Shown one piece after another: positions 47,329 to 56,223 of a stretch of DNA of 64,000 bases. The position numbers were made by a program, and so were the translations under genes. Under the pieces are notes generated by a model. It was given only the letters and a program-made list of their open reading frames with translations, did no database searches and was not told the DNA's origin. Position 1 is the first letter of the stretch; each line of letters begins with the position of its first letter. The DNA is taken from positions 1,724,001-1,788,000 of the forward strand of contig NZ_AP023439.1 of the NCBI RefSeq assembly GCF_014701095.1, written 5' to 3'. Source of the DNA: Streptomyces tuirus (GTDB lineage: Bacteria > Actinomycetota > Actinomycetes > Streptomycetales > Streptomycetaceae).

Positions 47329-48498
47329 ATGCAGCCCAAAACCCACCAAAACGCCCCTCTGGACGAGCGGATCACCGCAGCCCTGGTCGGCGCCGCCGTC
47401 GGCGACGCGCTCGGCGGCCCCGTCGAGGGCTACTCGCCCGAGCAGATCCTGGAGCGCCACGGCGGCCGCGTCCACGGCATCGTCGGCCCCTGGCACGGCG
47501 ACGACTGGCGCACGGCCCGCCCGCTCGCCCCGTACCACAAGGGCGACGGCCACGTCACCGACGACACCCTGATGACCCACGCCCTGGTCCGCGTCTACGC
47601 CCGGGTCCGCGACCACCTCGACGCCTACGCCATCGCCGACCACCTGGTCCCGGACCTGATGACCGAGCCGCGCTGGATCCCGGAACTGGAGAGCGAGGCC
47701 CTCCCCCTCCAGCGGATCTTCCTGGCGGAGAAGTGGCTGGTGACGAGGATCCACTACGGCCACGCCGACCCGCGCGAGGCCGGCACCGGCAACATCGTCA
47801 ACTGCGGCGCGGCGATGTACATGGCCCCGGTCGGCCTGGTCAACGCGGCCGACCCGCGGGCGGCGTACGCCGAGGCCCTCGACATCGCCGGCGCGCACCA
47901 GTCGTCGTACGGCCGTGAGGCGGCCGGTGTCCTTGCCGCGGCGGTGGCGGCGGCGTGCACCCCCGGCGCGAGCCCGGACTCGGTCGTCTCGGCCTGTCTC
48001 GCCCTCGCGAAGGACGGCACCCGGGCCGCGATCGAGCGGGTCTGCGAGGAGGCGGCCCGCCACCCGGACGTCGAGTCGGCGCTGCGCCCGCTGCGCGAGG
48101 CGGTGGCCCCCTACGACACGGTCGGTCCCGACTACCGGGCCCCTTCGCTCGGCGCCCGCCGCCCGTCCCGCCTGCACGCGATCGAGGAACTGCCCGTCGC
48201 GCTGGGCATGGTGCTCGTGGCGCGGGGCGACTACCGCCACGCGGTCCTCGGCGCGGTGAACTACGGCCGCGACTGCGACTCCATCGCCACGATGGCCGGA
48301 GCCGTGACCGGGGCCCTCGGCTCACCGGTCCCGGAGGACTGGGCCAAGACGGTCGCCGAGGCCAGCCGCCTGGACCTCTGGGAACCGGCGGCCACCCTCA
48401 CCGCCGTGACCCGCGAGATCTTCGACCGGGACGTGGCCCGCCGCCGCGCCCACGAGCAGGCCTTCGCGTCCCTCGGAGGCCAGGAATGCTCCGACTGA
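47329..48498 (+). CDS. ADP-ribosylglycohydrolase family protein, copy 3
   Basis: 389 residues. GAAVGDALGGPVEGY (21-35), HVTDDTLMTHAL (75-86) and YGRDCDSIATMAGAVTGAL (312-330) give a complete set of metal ligands. The central insert (RIHYGHADPREAGTGNIVNCGAAMYM) resembles the subfamily related to crystallin J1 and ARH-like hydrolases with small-molecule substrates. The ATG at 47329 lies 7 bases after copy 2; a GTG at 47314 would overlap copy 2. The last 13 bases overlap copy 4. Confidence 0.87.
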   Translation: MQPKTHQNAPLDERITAALVGAAVGDALGGPVEGYSPEQILERHGGRVHGIVGPWHGDDWRTARPLAPYHKGDGHVTDDTLMTHALVRVYARVRDHLDAYAIADHLVPDLMTEPRWIPELESEALPLQRIFLAEKWLVTRIHYGHADPREAGTGNIVNCGAAMYMAPVGLVNAADPRAAYAEALDIAGAHQSSYGREAAGVLAAAVAAACTPGASPDSVVSACLALAKDGTRAAIERVCEEAARHPDVESALRPLREAVAPYDTVGPDYRAPSLGARRPSRLHAIEELPVALGMVLVARGDYRHAVLGAVNYGRDCDSIATMAGAVTGALGSPVPEDWAKTVAEASRLDLWEPAATLTAVTREIFDRDVARRRAHEQAFASLGGQECSD

Positions 48499-49847
48499 CC
48501 TGGGTCCAGCCGGAGGACCTGATCGGCCACGAACTCCGCCAGGCGGCCCAGGACGGCCGCGAACCGCAGGCCGTCGCGGCCCGCTGGCGAGCGGCGGGCG
48601 GCCCCGAGGCCCCGGCCACCGCGGGTGCCTCCCCCACCCCGGCGTCCCGCTACCTCCGTCAGCTGGCGGAAGACCTCCTGGACGAACTGGCCGATCTCCC
48701 GAGCGCGTGGGCGGACGACGAACCCACGGACCTGGGCAGGATCCGGTCCGCCTGCCCCGACTGGCCGGAGCCGGTGGGCACCCCGGCCACCACCCCACAG
48801 GCCCTTCAAGCCGCCTGGCTCGGCCGCGCCACCGGCTGCCTCCTCGGCAAACCGGTCGAGAAGCTCCCCCTGGACGCCATCCGCCGGCTCGCCCGGTCCG
48901 CCGGCAACTGGCCCCTCACCACCTACTTCACCGCCCGGGGCGTCCCGGAGGACCTCCTCGAACGGCACCCCTGGAACCGCCGCTCGGCGCCCACCTCCCT
49001 TGCCGAGAACATCGACGGCATGCCGGAGGACGACGACCTCAATTACCCGCTGATCAACCTCGTCCTCCTCCAGCGCCACGGCAGGACGTTCACCACCACG
49101 GACGTGGCCCGCACCTGGCTCGACGAACTGCCCGCCGGCCGCACCTTCACCGCCGAGCGCATCGCCTACCGCAACCTCCTCTCCGGCCTGGAACCCCCGC
49201 ACACCGCCCGCCACCGCAACCCGTTCCGCGAATGGATCGGCGCCCTGATCCGCGCCGACGTCCACGGCTGGAGCAACCCGGGCCGGCCGGCCGCGGCAGC
49301 CGAACAGGCTCACCGGGACGCGACCCTCACGCACACCGCCAACGGCGTCTACGCGGCGATGTTCACGGCGGCCGTCATCGCCACGGCGGCGACCGGCGAC
49401 CACGACGTCCACACCTGTCTGCGCACCGGTCTCAGCGTCGTCCCGCCGCGCTCCCGCCTGGCCCGAGCCGTCCGGCAGGCCGTGCGACTCGCGCACGAGC
49501 ACGCGGACTTCGACACGGTCGTCGACGCACTCCACGCCACCCACGCCGGCACCCACCACTGGGTGCACGCCGTACCCAACACCGCCCTGATCGCCGCCGC
49601 CCTCACCCACGCGCACGGCGACTTCACCGGCTCCATCTGCCGGGCCGTCAGCGGCGGCTGGGACACCGACTCCAACGGTGCGACGGCCGGCTCGGTGGCC
49701 GGACTGCTGGCCGGGCACCCCGCGGCGCTCCCCGACCGCTGGACGGCGCCCCTGAAGAACCGGCTGGCCACCTCCATCGGCGACTTCGACGGCATCGGCT
49801 TCGACACCCTCGCCCACCTCACGCACCGGGAGACCCACCGCCCATGA
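48486..49847 (+). CDS. ADP-ribosylglycohydrolase family protein, copy 4, with extra N-terminal domain
   Basis: 453 residues. The first ~105 residues form an added helical region (LTWVQPEDLIGHELRQAAQDG, then RYLRQLAEDLLDELADL) not found in the other three copies. The ARH part follows: WLGRATGCLLGKPVEKLP (111-128), MPEDDDLNYP (179-188) where others have TDDT, and VSGGWDTDSNGATAGSVAG (388-406), an intact C-terminal metal motif. This divergent subgroup may have another substrate. The start overlaps copy 3; the stop overlaps the CoA-transferase ATG (ATGA). Confidence 0.85.
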   Translation: MLRLTWVQPEDLIGHELRQAAQDGREPQAVAARWRAAGGPEAPATAGASPTPASRYLRQLAEDLLDELADLPSAWADDEPTDLGRIRSACPDWPEPVGTPATTPQALQAAWLGRATGCLLGKPVEKLPLDAIRRLARSAGNWPLTTYFTARGVPEDLLERHPWNRRSAPTSLAENIDGMPEDDDLNYPLINLVLLQRHGRTFTTTDVARTWLDELPAGRTFTAERIAYRNLLSGLEPPHTARHRNPFREWIGALIRADVHGWSNPGRPAAAAEQAHRDATLTHTANGVYAAMFTAAVIATAATGDHDVHTCLRTGLSVVPPRSRLARAVRQAVRLAHEHADFDTVVDALHATHAGTHHWVHAVPNTALIAAALTHAHGDFTGSICRAVSGGWDTDSNGATAGSVAGLLAGHPAALPDRWTAPLKNRLATSIGDFDGIGFDTLAHLTHRETHRP

Positions 49848-51043
49848 CCGCGCCCACGACCGCGCCCCTCAACGGCCTGCGCGTCCTCGACCTCGCCACC
49901 CTCTTCGCCGGCCCGATGGCCGCCACCCTGCTCGGCGACTTCGGCGCCGAGGTCGTCAAGATCGAGCACCCGGGCAAGCCGGACCCCTCCCGCGGCCACG
50001 GCCCGTCGAAGGACGGCGTGGGCCTGTGGTGGAAGATGCTCGGCCGCAACAAGCGCACCATGACCCTGGACCTGTCCAAGCCCGGCGGCCGCGCCACCCT
50101 CCTGCGCCTGGCCGCCACCGCCGACGTGATCATCGAGAACTTCCGCCCCGGCACCCTGGAGAAGTGGGACCTGGGCTGGCCGGAGCTCTCGGCCGTCAAC
50201 CCCCGTCTGGTCCTCGCCCGTGTCACCGGCTTCGGCCAGTTCGGGCCCTACGCGCACCGCCCCGGCTTCGGCACCCTCGCCGAGGCGATGAGCGGCTTCG
50301 CCGCGATCACCGGCGAACCGGACTCGCCCCCGACCCTCCCGCCGTTCGGCCTGGCCGACTCCATCGCGGGCCTGACGACGGCGTACGCGGTGATGACGGC
50401 ACTCGCCGCCCGCGAGCACACCGGTGAGGGCCAGGTCGTCGACATGGCCCTGATCGAGCCGATCCTGGCCGCCCTCGGCCCCCAGCCCCTCTGGTACGAC
50501 CAGCTCGGCCATGTGCAGCCCCGCACCGGCAACCGCTCCCCCAACAACGCCCCGCGCGGCGTCTACCGCACCGCGGACGGCACCTGGGTCGCCGTCTCCA
50601 CCTCGGCCCAGTCGGTCGCGGAACGCGTGATGCACCTGGTCGGCCGGCCGGAACTGATCGACGAGCCCTGGTTCGCCTCCGGTGCCGACCGCGCCCGGCA
50701 CGCCGACGTCCTGGACGAGGCGGTCGGCGGCTGGATCGCCGCGCGCACCCGCACCGACGTCATGGCCGCCTTCGAGAAGGCCGAGGCGGCCATCGCCCCG
50801 GTCCAGGACGTCCGGGACGTGATGGCGGACCCGCAGTACCAGGCCCTGGGCACCATCACCACCGTCGACGACCCCGAACTCGGCCCGCTGCGCATGCAGA
50901 ACGTCCTCTTCCGGCTCTCCGCCACGCCCGGCGCGATCCGCTGGGCCGGCCGCCCGCACGGCGCCGACACCGAGGAGATCCTGACCGAGCTGGGCCTGAC
51001 CCCGGACGACGTCTCGGCGCTGCGCGCGGAGGGCGCCCTGTGA
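49844..51043 (+). CDS. CaiB/BaiF (class III) CoA-transferase
   Basis: 399 residues. LNGLRVLDLATLFAGPMAATLLGDFGAEVVKIE is the classic N-terminal domain; the nucleophile is Asp172 in FGLADSIAGL; RSPNNAPRGVYRTADGTWVA and DVRDVMADPQ complete the interlocked fold. It would move CoA between carboxylic acids. It is translationally coupled to the fourth ADP-ribosylglycohydrolase gene and to the CitE-type gene after it (GTGA), so a CoA-ester route that ends in C-C cleavage is plausible. Confidence 0.88.
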   Translation: MTAPTTAPLNGLRVLDLATLFAGPMAATLLGDFGAEVVKIEHPGKPDPSRGHGPSKDGVGLWWKMLGRNKRTMTLDLSKPGGRATLLRLAATADVIIENFRPGTLEKWDLGWPELSAVNPRLVLARVTGFGQFGPYAHRPGFGTLAEAMSGFAAITGEPDSPPTLPPFGLADSIAGLTTAYAVMTALAAREHTGEGQVVDMALIEPILAALGPQPLWYDQLGHVQPRTGNRSPNNAPRGVYRTADGTWVAVSTSAQSVAERVMHLVGRPELIDEPWFASGADRARHADVLDEAVGGWIAARTRTDVMAAFEKAEAAIAPVQDVRDVMADPQYQALGTITTVDDPELGPLRMQNVLFRLSATPGAIRWAGRPHGADTEEILTELGLTPDDVSALRAEGAL

Positions 51044-51852
51044 CGGCGCACCCGCTCACCTGGCTCTACGCCCCGGGCGACCGTCCGCAGGTGGTCGCGA
51101 AGGCCCTCGCCTCCGGCGCCGACGTCGTCGTCGTCGACCTGGAGGACGCGGTCGCCTCCGACCGCAAGGACTACGCCCGCGCCGCCACCGCCGACCTGCT
51201 CGCACACCCGCCGGCCGTCCCGGTCCACGTACGGGTCAACGCCCTGGACAGCCCCTGGGGCGAGCGGGACATCGCGGCCCTGGCCCCGGCTCCCGGGCTC
51301 TCGGGCCTCCGCCTCGCCAAGATCACCTCACCCGCCGAGGTCGCCCGTGTGGCACGCCGGGCCCGGGCCGACCTGTACGCCCTGCTGGAGACGGCCCTCG
51401 CCGTGGAACAGGCCTACGCCATCGCCTGCTCCCATCCGAACCTGCGCGGCATCGCACTGGGCGAGGCCGACCTGCGGGCCGACCTCGGGGTGCGCGACGA
51501 CACCGGCCTCGACTGGCCCCGCTCCCGGGTGGTCGTGGCGGCCCGGGCCGCGGGCCTGCCCCCGCCGCCGCAGTCCGTCCACCCGGACACCCGCGACCTG
51601 GACGGGCTGGAGGCCTCCTGCGCCCACGGCCGCGCCCTGGGGTTCCTCGGCCGGGCCGCGATCCATCCCCGCCAGCTGCCGGTGATCGAACGCGCCTATC
51701 TGCCCAGCGAGGCGGAGATCGAGCGGGCGGAGACGGTGCTCAAGGCGGCCGCCACGGATCAGGGCGCCCAGGCCCTGCCCGACGGGCGCTTCGTCGACGC
51801 CGCGGTGGTGACGGCGGCCCAGCGGACCCTGTCCCTGGCGCGCCGCCGCTGA
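51040..51852 (+). CDS. CitE-family (HpcH/HpaI) aldolase/lyase
   Basis: 270-residue TIM-barrel: LYAPGDRPQVVAKALASGADVVVVDLEDAV is the N-terminal signature, LLETALAV holds the metal-binding Glu, IALGEADLRADLGV the second metal ligand, and IHPRQLPVIERAYLPS the C-terminal lid. Stand-alone CitE-like proteins act as malyl-, citramalyl- or hydroxymethylglutaryl-CoA lyases or thioesterases, which fits the CoA-transferase before it. GTG start overlaps the previous stop. A strong hairpin ends the operon. Confidence 0.87.
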   Translation: MTAHPLTWLYAPGDRPQVVAKALASGADVVVVDLEDAVASDRKDYARAATADLLAHPPAVPVHVRVNALDSPWGERDIAALAPAPGLSGLRLAKITSPAEVARVARRARADLYALLETALAVEQAYAIACSHPNLRGIALGEADLRADLGVRDDTGLDWPRSRVVVAARAAGLPPPPQSVHPDTRDLDGLEASCAHGRALGFLGRAAIHPRQLPVIERAYLPSEAEIERAETVLKAAATDQGAQALPDGRFVDAAVVTAAQRTLSLARRR

Positions 51853-51856
51853 CATG

Positions 51857-51898
51857 CCGAGAGCGCCCGGGGGGGGGGATCTCCCCGGGCGCTCTCGG
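51857..51898. terminator. Terminator of the ADP-ribosylglycohydrolase/CitE operon
   Basis: Perfect 16-bp stem (51857-51872 with 51883-51898). The loop side holds part of a run of ten G (51869-51878). It lies between the CitE gene and the convergent lgt gene and could work in both directions. Confidence 0.85.
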
Positions 51899-51921
51899 TT
51901 CGTCACACGTAAGGCGGGTCG

Positions 51922-52884
51922 TCAGCTCTTCTTGCCCGACCCGGCCTCGTTCTTGGCGTCCGCCTCGGCTTCGGCCTCGTCCTCGGTCCGGTCGTCCTTG
52001 CCGGCGCCCGCGGACGTGCCGGTCTCCTCGGACTTCTCGCCGCCTTCGGCGTCGTCACCGGAGGTCACGGCGCCGGGCTCCACGACGTCCTCCCGCCCGG
52101 GCCGCTTCCTGGACGACACCACCAGGTAGGTCACCGCGAGCAGGAACACCAGGATCGCGGTCCAGACGTTCAGCCGGAGCCCCAGGATGTGGTGGGCGTC
52201 GTCGACGCGCATGTACTCGATCCACGCGCGGCCCGCGCAGTACGCGGCGACGTACAGCGCGAACGCCCGGCCGTGTCCGAGGCGGAAGCGGCGGTCCGCC
52301 CAGATGACGAGGAACGCCACTCCGATGCACCACAGCGACTCGTAGAGGAACGTCGGGTGGTACGTGCCCGGCACCCGCCCGTCCGACGAGGAGGTGATCT
52401 CCAGAGCCCACGGCAGATCGGTGGGCTTGCCGTACAGCTCCTGGTTGAACCAGTTGCCCCAGCGGCCGATCGCCTGCGCGAAGGCGATGCCCGGGGCGAC
52501 GGCGTCGGCGTAGGCGGGCAGCGGGATGCCGCGGCGACGGCAGCCGATCCACGCGCCCAGCGCGCCGAACGCGATCGCGCCCCAGATGCCGAGGCCGCCC
52601 TCCCAGATCTTGAAGGCGTCCACCCAGTCACGGCCCTCGCTGAAGTACAGCTGGTAGTCCGTGATCACGTGGTAGAGCCGGCCGCCGACGAGACCGAAGG
52701 GCACCGCCCAGACAGCGATGTCGGCCACCGTGCCGGCCCGCCCGCCCCGGGCGATCCAGCGCTTGTTGCCGAGCCAGACCGCGACGAAGACGCCGATGAT
52801 GATGCAGAACGCGTAGCCGCGCAGCGGAATGGGGCCGAGGTACAGCACCCCGCGTGACGGGCTGGGAATGAAGGCAAGTTCCAT
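51922..52884 (-). CDS. lgt: Prolipoprotein diacylglyceryl transferase
   Basis: 320 residues, seven membrane helices. It transfers diacylglycerol from phosphatidylglycerol to the lipobox cysteine of prolipoproteins. GGRLYHVITDY carries the essential His; AIGRWGNWFNQELYGKPT is the Lgt signature; HPTFLYESLWC and GRAWIEYMRVDD follow. The last ~45 residues are an acidic, Ala/Glu/Asp-rich tail typical of actinobacterial Lgt. The ATG at MELAFIPSP is the family start, though the ribosome site is weak. It follows a DsbA-like gene and the trp genes on the same strand. Confidence 0.95.
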   Translation of the reverse strand: MELAFIPSPSRGVLYLGPIPLRGYAFCIIIGVFVAVWLGNKRWIARGGRAGTVADIAVWAVPFGLVGGRLYHVITDYQLYFSEGRDWVDAFKIWEGGLGIWGAIAFGALGAWIGCRRRGIPLPAYADAVAPGIAFAQAIGRWGNWFNQELYGKPTDLPWALEITSSSDGRVPGTYHPTFLYESLWCIGVAFLVIWADRRFRLGHGRAFALYVAAYCAGRAWIEYMRVDDAHHILGLRLNVWTAILVFLLAVTYLVVSSRKRPGREDVVEPGAVTSGDDAEGGEKSEETGTSAGAGKDDRTEDEAEAEADAKNEAGSGKKS

Positions 52885-52967
52885 GGCAAGGTCGACGCTA
52901 CCGTGCCGCACCGGGCCCGCGGCAGGCGGCCCGGCTACGGGTCCATAACGGGGGCGTGAGAAGACCT

Positions 52968-53744
52968 TTACTCCTTGTTCGCCTCCTGCACCATCTGCTT
53001 CAGCTTTGCCGGGGTCATCGTCCGGTCCTGGTAGATGTTCTCGCCGTCGAACAGCACGGTCGGCGTGCCCGAGAAGCCGCCCTTGTTGAAGGCCTGGTGG
53101 GACTTGGCGACCCAGCCGTTGTGCGTGCCCTTCTCGACACAGGTGCGGAAGGCGGGGGTGTCCAGGCCGTCGACCTTGCCGGCCAGCTCGATCAGCTTGG
53201 CGTTGTCCGCGTAGGCGTCGTCGACTTCCGGGGGCTGGTTGTCGAAGAGCACGTCGTGGTAGGCGGGGAACTTCCCGGCGTCCTGGGCGCAGGCCGCGGC
53301 ATTGGCCGCGTTGCGGGAGCCGGTGCCGCGCATGTTGCCGTCGATGAGGGTGACCAGGTGGTACTCGACCTTCAGCTCGCCGGCGTCCGTCAGCTCGTGG
53401 ATCACCGGCCGGTACGCCGTCTCGAAGGACTTGCACGCGGGGCAGCGGAAGTCCTCCCACACCGTGAGCGTGGACTTGGCGCTGTCCTTGCCGACCGGGA
53501 TGGCCAGGCCGTCCTTGCCCTGGGCCCCCGAGGGCGCCACGACCGGGCCCGAGGCCTCGCTGTCGTCGTCCTTGCCGGCGTTGGCCGCGACGACGCCGAT
53601 CACGGCCGCGAGTCCCAGGACGGCGACGACGGCCCCGCCCACGATCAGCGCGCGCCGGCGCTTGTCCGCGGACTTCTGCTTCTCGCGCTCGACCGCCAGC
53701 TTCTCCCGGGCGGTGCGCTTTCCCTCACGGTTCTTCTCGCTCAC
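52968..53744 (-). CDS. Membrane-anchored DsbA/thioredoxin-fold protein
   Basis: 258 residues. A charged cytoplasmic N-terminus (1-31), one membrane helix (about 32-55), a linker and an extracytoplasmic DsbA-like domain with the redox motif CPAC (101-104, FRCPACKSFETAY). The cis-proline loop is GGFSGTPTVLFDG. Two more cysteines (AAACAQDAG and FRTCVEKG) may form a second pair. It should oxidise or isomerise disulphides in exported proteins. It lies between trpA and lgt, after the trpA terminator. Confidence 0.88.
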   Translation of the reverse strand: MSEKNREGKRTAREKLAVEREKQKSADKRRRALIVGGAVVAVLGLAAVIGVVAANAGKDDDSEASGPVVAPSGAQGKDGLAIPVGKDSAKSTLTVWEDFRCPACKSFETAYRPVIHELTDAGELKVEYHLVTLIDGNMRGTGSRNAANAAACAQDAGKFPAYHDVLFDNQPPEVDDAYADNAKLIELAGKVDGLDTPAFRTCVEKGTHNGWVAKSHQAFNKGGFSGTPTVLFDGENIYQDRTMTPAKLKQMVQEANKE

Positions 53745-53758
53745 ACCCCGGAAACGAA

Positions 53759-53785
53759 CCGGGGAGGCGCAACGCGCCTCCCCGG
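53759..53785 (-). terminator. Terminator after trpA
   Basis: Perfect 12-bp stem (53759-53770 with 53774-53785) with a 3-base loop, in the gap between the trpA stop and the DsbA-like gene. Confidence 0.75.
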
Positions 53786-53830
53786 CCCCAGGTCCACCCG
53801 TACGAGGGACCGGTATGACTTCCGGCGTTC

Positions 53831-54649
53831 TTACGCCTGTCCGCGCACGCCCTTGGCGAGGTCACCGGCGAGCGCGCGCACGGCCTCGACACCGGCGGCG
53901 TCGTCCGGGGCGTCCAGCATGGCCTTGACGAAGGCCGAGCCGACGATCACGCCGTCGGCGAAGCCGGCGACCTCGGCGGCCTGGGCGGGGTTGGAGACGC
54001 CGAGCCCGACGCAGACCGGCAGGTCCGTCCCCGTGGCACGGGTGCGTTCCACCAGGTCCTGGGCCTGATTGCTGACACTGGCGCGGGTGCCGGTGACGCC
54101 CATGAGGGAGGCGGCGTAGACGAAGCCGCTGCCCGCCGCGGTGATCTGCGCGAGCCGCTCGTCCTTGCTGCTGGGGGCGACGACGAAGACGGTGGCGAGA
54201 CCGTGCTTCTCCGCGTGCTCCCGCCACAGCGCCGACTCCTGCACGGGCAGGTCGGGCAGGATGCACCCGGCGCCGCCCGCCTCGGCGAGCTCGGCGGTGA
54301 ACCGCTCGACGCCGTAGCGGTCGATGGGGTTCCAGTACGTCATGACGAGGATCGGCTTGCCGGTGGCGGCGTGGGCCTCGCGGACCGTGCGCATCACGTC
54401 GGCGATCCGCACGCCGCCGCGCAGGGCGATGTCGTCGGCGGTCTGGATGACGGGGCCGTCGAGGACGGGGTCGCTGTGCGGCAGGCCCACCTCGACGACG
54501 TCGGCGCCGCCGTCGATGACGGCCTTGACGGCCTCGATGCCGCCGTCCACGGTCGGGAACCCGGCCGGGAGGTAGGCGATGAGGGCGGAGCGCCCTTCGG
54601 ACCTGGCCGCGGCGAGGGTGTCGCCCAACAGCTCGATGTTGCCGCTCAC
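53831..54649 (-). CDS. trpA: Tryptophan synthase alpha chain
   Basis: 272 residues. It cleaves indole-3-glycerol phosphate to indole and glyceraldehyde 3-phosphate. Catalytic Glu53 ([16 protein letters not shown]) and the catalytic Asp in [11 protein letters not shown] are present, as is the WNPIDRYG loop that signals to TrpB. The GTG start overlaps the trpB stop (GTGA), so the two subunits are made together. Confidence 0.97.
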   Translation of the reverse strand: MSGNIELLGDTLAAARSEGRSALIAYLPAGFPTVDGGIEAVKAVIDGGADVVEVGLPHSDPVLDGPVIQTADDIALRGGVRIADVMRTVREAHAATGKPILVMTYWNPIDRYGVERFTAELAEAGGAGCILPDLPVQESALWREHAEKHGLATVFVVAPSSKDERLAQITAAGSGFVYAASLMGVTGTRASVSNQAQDLVERTRATGTDLPVCVGLGVSNPAQAAEVAGFADGVIVGSAFVKAMLDAPDDAAGVEAVRALAGDLAKGVRGQA

Positions 54650-55929
54650 TTGGCGTCACCCTCGATCTCGGCGGTGCCGGAGGCGTCCTCGGCGACCTCG
54701 GCGTCGGTGTCGTACAGGCCGAAGTAGCGCGCGGCGGTGTCCATGTCCTTGTCGCCGCGGCCGGACAGGTTGACCACGATCAGCCCGTCCTTGCCGAGCT
54801 CCCTGCCGACCTCCAGGGCGCCGGCCAGCGCGTGGGCGCTCTCGATGGCCGGGATGATGCCCTCGGTGCGCGACAGCAGGCGCAGGGCCTGCATGGCCGC
54901 GTCGTCGGTGACCGCGCGGTACTCGCCGCGGCCGGAGTCCTTCAGGTAGGAGTGCTCCGGGCCGATGCCCGGGTAGTCCAGACCGGCCGAGATCGAGTAC
55001 GGCTCGGTGATCTGGCCCTCGTCGTCCTGGAGGACGTAAGAGCGGGAGCCGTGCAGGATGCCGGGCTCGCCGGCGGTCAGGGTCGCCGCGTGCTCGCCGG
55101 TCTCGACGCCGTGCCCGGCCGGTTCACAGCCGATGAGGCGGACGTCCGTGTCGGGGATGAAGGCGTGGAAGAGGCCGATGGCGTTGGAGCCGCCGCCGAC
55201 GCAGGCGACGGCCGCGTCGGGCAGGCGTCCGGCGCGCTCCAGGAGCTGGCGGCGTGCCTCGACGCCGATGACCCGGTGGAAGTCGCGGACCATCGCCGGG
55301 AAGGGGTGCGGTCCGGCGACGGTGCCGAAGAGGTAGTGGGTGTGGTCGACGTTGGCGACCCAGTCGCGGAAGGCCTCGTTGATGGCGTCCTTCAGCGTGC
55401 GGCTGCCGGACTTCACGGCGATGACCTCGGCGCCGAGCATGCGCATGCGGGCGACATTGAGGGCCTGGCGCTGGGTGTCGATCTCACCCATGTAGATCGT
55501 GCACTCGAGGCCGAAGAGCGCGCACGCGGTGGCCGTGGCGACGCCGTGCTGGCCGGCGCCCGTCTCGGCGATGACCCGGGTCTTGCCCATGCGCTTGGTG
55601 AGCAGGGCCTGGCCGAGGACGTTGTTGATCTTGTGGGAGCCGGTGTGGTTGAGGTCTTCCCGCTTCAGGAAGATCCGCGCGCCGCCGGCGTGTTCGGCGA
55701 ACCTCGGCACCTCGGTGAGGGAGCTGGGACGGCCGGTGTAGTTGACCAGGAGGTCGTCGAGTTCCTTGGCGAACTCGGGGTCGTGCTTGGCCTTGTCGTA
55801 CTCGACGGCGACCTCGTCCACTGCGGCGACGAGGGCCTCGGGGATGAACTTGCCGCCGAAGGCCCCGAAGTAGCCTTCGGGGTTGGGCGATTGGCCCTCG
55901 GGGTCGGGGATGAAGAACTGGCTGGGCAT
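54646..55929 (-). CDS. trpB: Tryptophan synthase beta chain
   Basis: 427 residues. It condenses indole with serine using PLP. Schiff-base Lys100 in [11 protein letters not shown]; the phosphate-binding glycine loop [27 protein letters not shown] is the substrate-carboxylate loop. ATG start with GTGAGG upstream. It has a ~20-residue acidic C-terminal extension beyond the usual end. A 75-base gap with a repeat hairpin separates it from trpM. Confidence 0.97.
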   Translation of the reverse strand: MPSQFFIPDPEGQSPNPEGYFGAFGGKFIPEALVAAVDEVAVEYDKAKHDPEFAKELDDLLVNYTGRPSSLTEVPRFAEHAGGARIFLKREDLNHTGSHKINNVLGQALLTKRMGKTRVIAETGAGQHGVATATACALFGLECTIYMGEIDTQRQALNVARMRMLGAEVIAVKSGSRTLKDAINEAFRDWVANVDHTHYLFGTVAGPHPFPAMVRDFHRVIGVEARRQLLERAGRLPDAAVACVGGGSNAIGLFHAFIPDTDVRLIGCEPAGHGVETGEHAATLTAGEPGILHGSRSYVLQDDEGQITEPYSISAGLDYPGIGPEHSYLKDSGRGEYRAVTDDAAMQALRLLSRTEGIIPAIESAHALAGALEVGRELGKDGLIVVNLSGRGDKDMDTAARYFGLYDTDAEVAEDASGTAEIEGDAK

Positions 55930-56003
55930 GCGAATACCTCACGGTGAGTGTGTGTTGATCACTGATCGCCGTGGGAGCGGGGACCTGCTGTCGGCCGCGG
56001 GCC

Positions 56004-56050
56004 GTCAGTGGCTTGTCGCGCAGTTCCCCGCGCCCCTGGAGGGGCGCTGC
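56004..56050. repeat. Streptomyces dispersed palindromic repeat at the 3' end of trpM
   Basis: Sequence of the type TTGTCGCGCAGTTCCCCGCG followed by a GCGCCCC/GGGGCGC hairpin (56030-56047, loop TGGA). I recall this element from many Streptomyces intergenic regions. Here it covers the stop codon and the last ~15 codons of trpM, so the TrpM tail GAGNCATSH is translated repeat. Confidence 0.65.
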
Positions 56051-56202
56051 CATCGCATGCCGTTCACCTGGCCCGGCTCGTCACCGATGACGTACCGGAC
56101 GCGGCGGCCGTGGATCCGGCGGGCCGGTGCACGGCAGCCGCGGGGGCGGCAGCCGCGCGCGAGGCGGGCGTACCGGTCCACGGTCGTCATGGTGGGAGTC
56201 AT
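56005..56202 (-). CDS. trpM: Small tryptophan-cluster protein TrpM
   Basis: 65-residue basic protein, rich in Arg (DRYARLARGCRPRGCRAPARR). Its place between trpC and trpB matches trpM of Streptomyces coelicolor, a small gene reported to influence tryptophan production and development. Two ATG starts are possible (56202 or 56190). The gene lies 21 bases after trpC. The last ~15 residues come from a dispersed repeat, so the functional part is probably the first 50. Confidence 0.75.
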   Translation of the reverse strand: MTPTMTTVDRYARLARGCRPRGCRAPARRIHGRRVRYVIGDEPGQVNGMRWQRPSRGAGNCATSH

Positions 56203-56223
56203 CGGGGCAAGCCTAGCGGGTGA

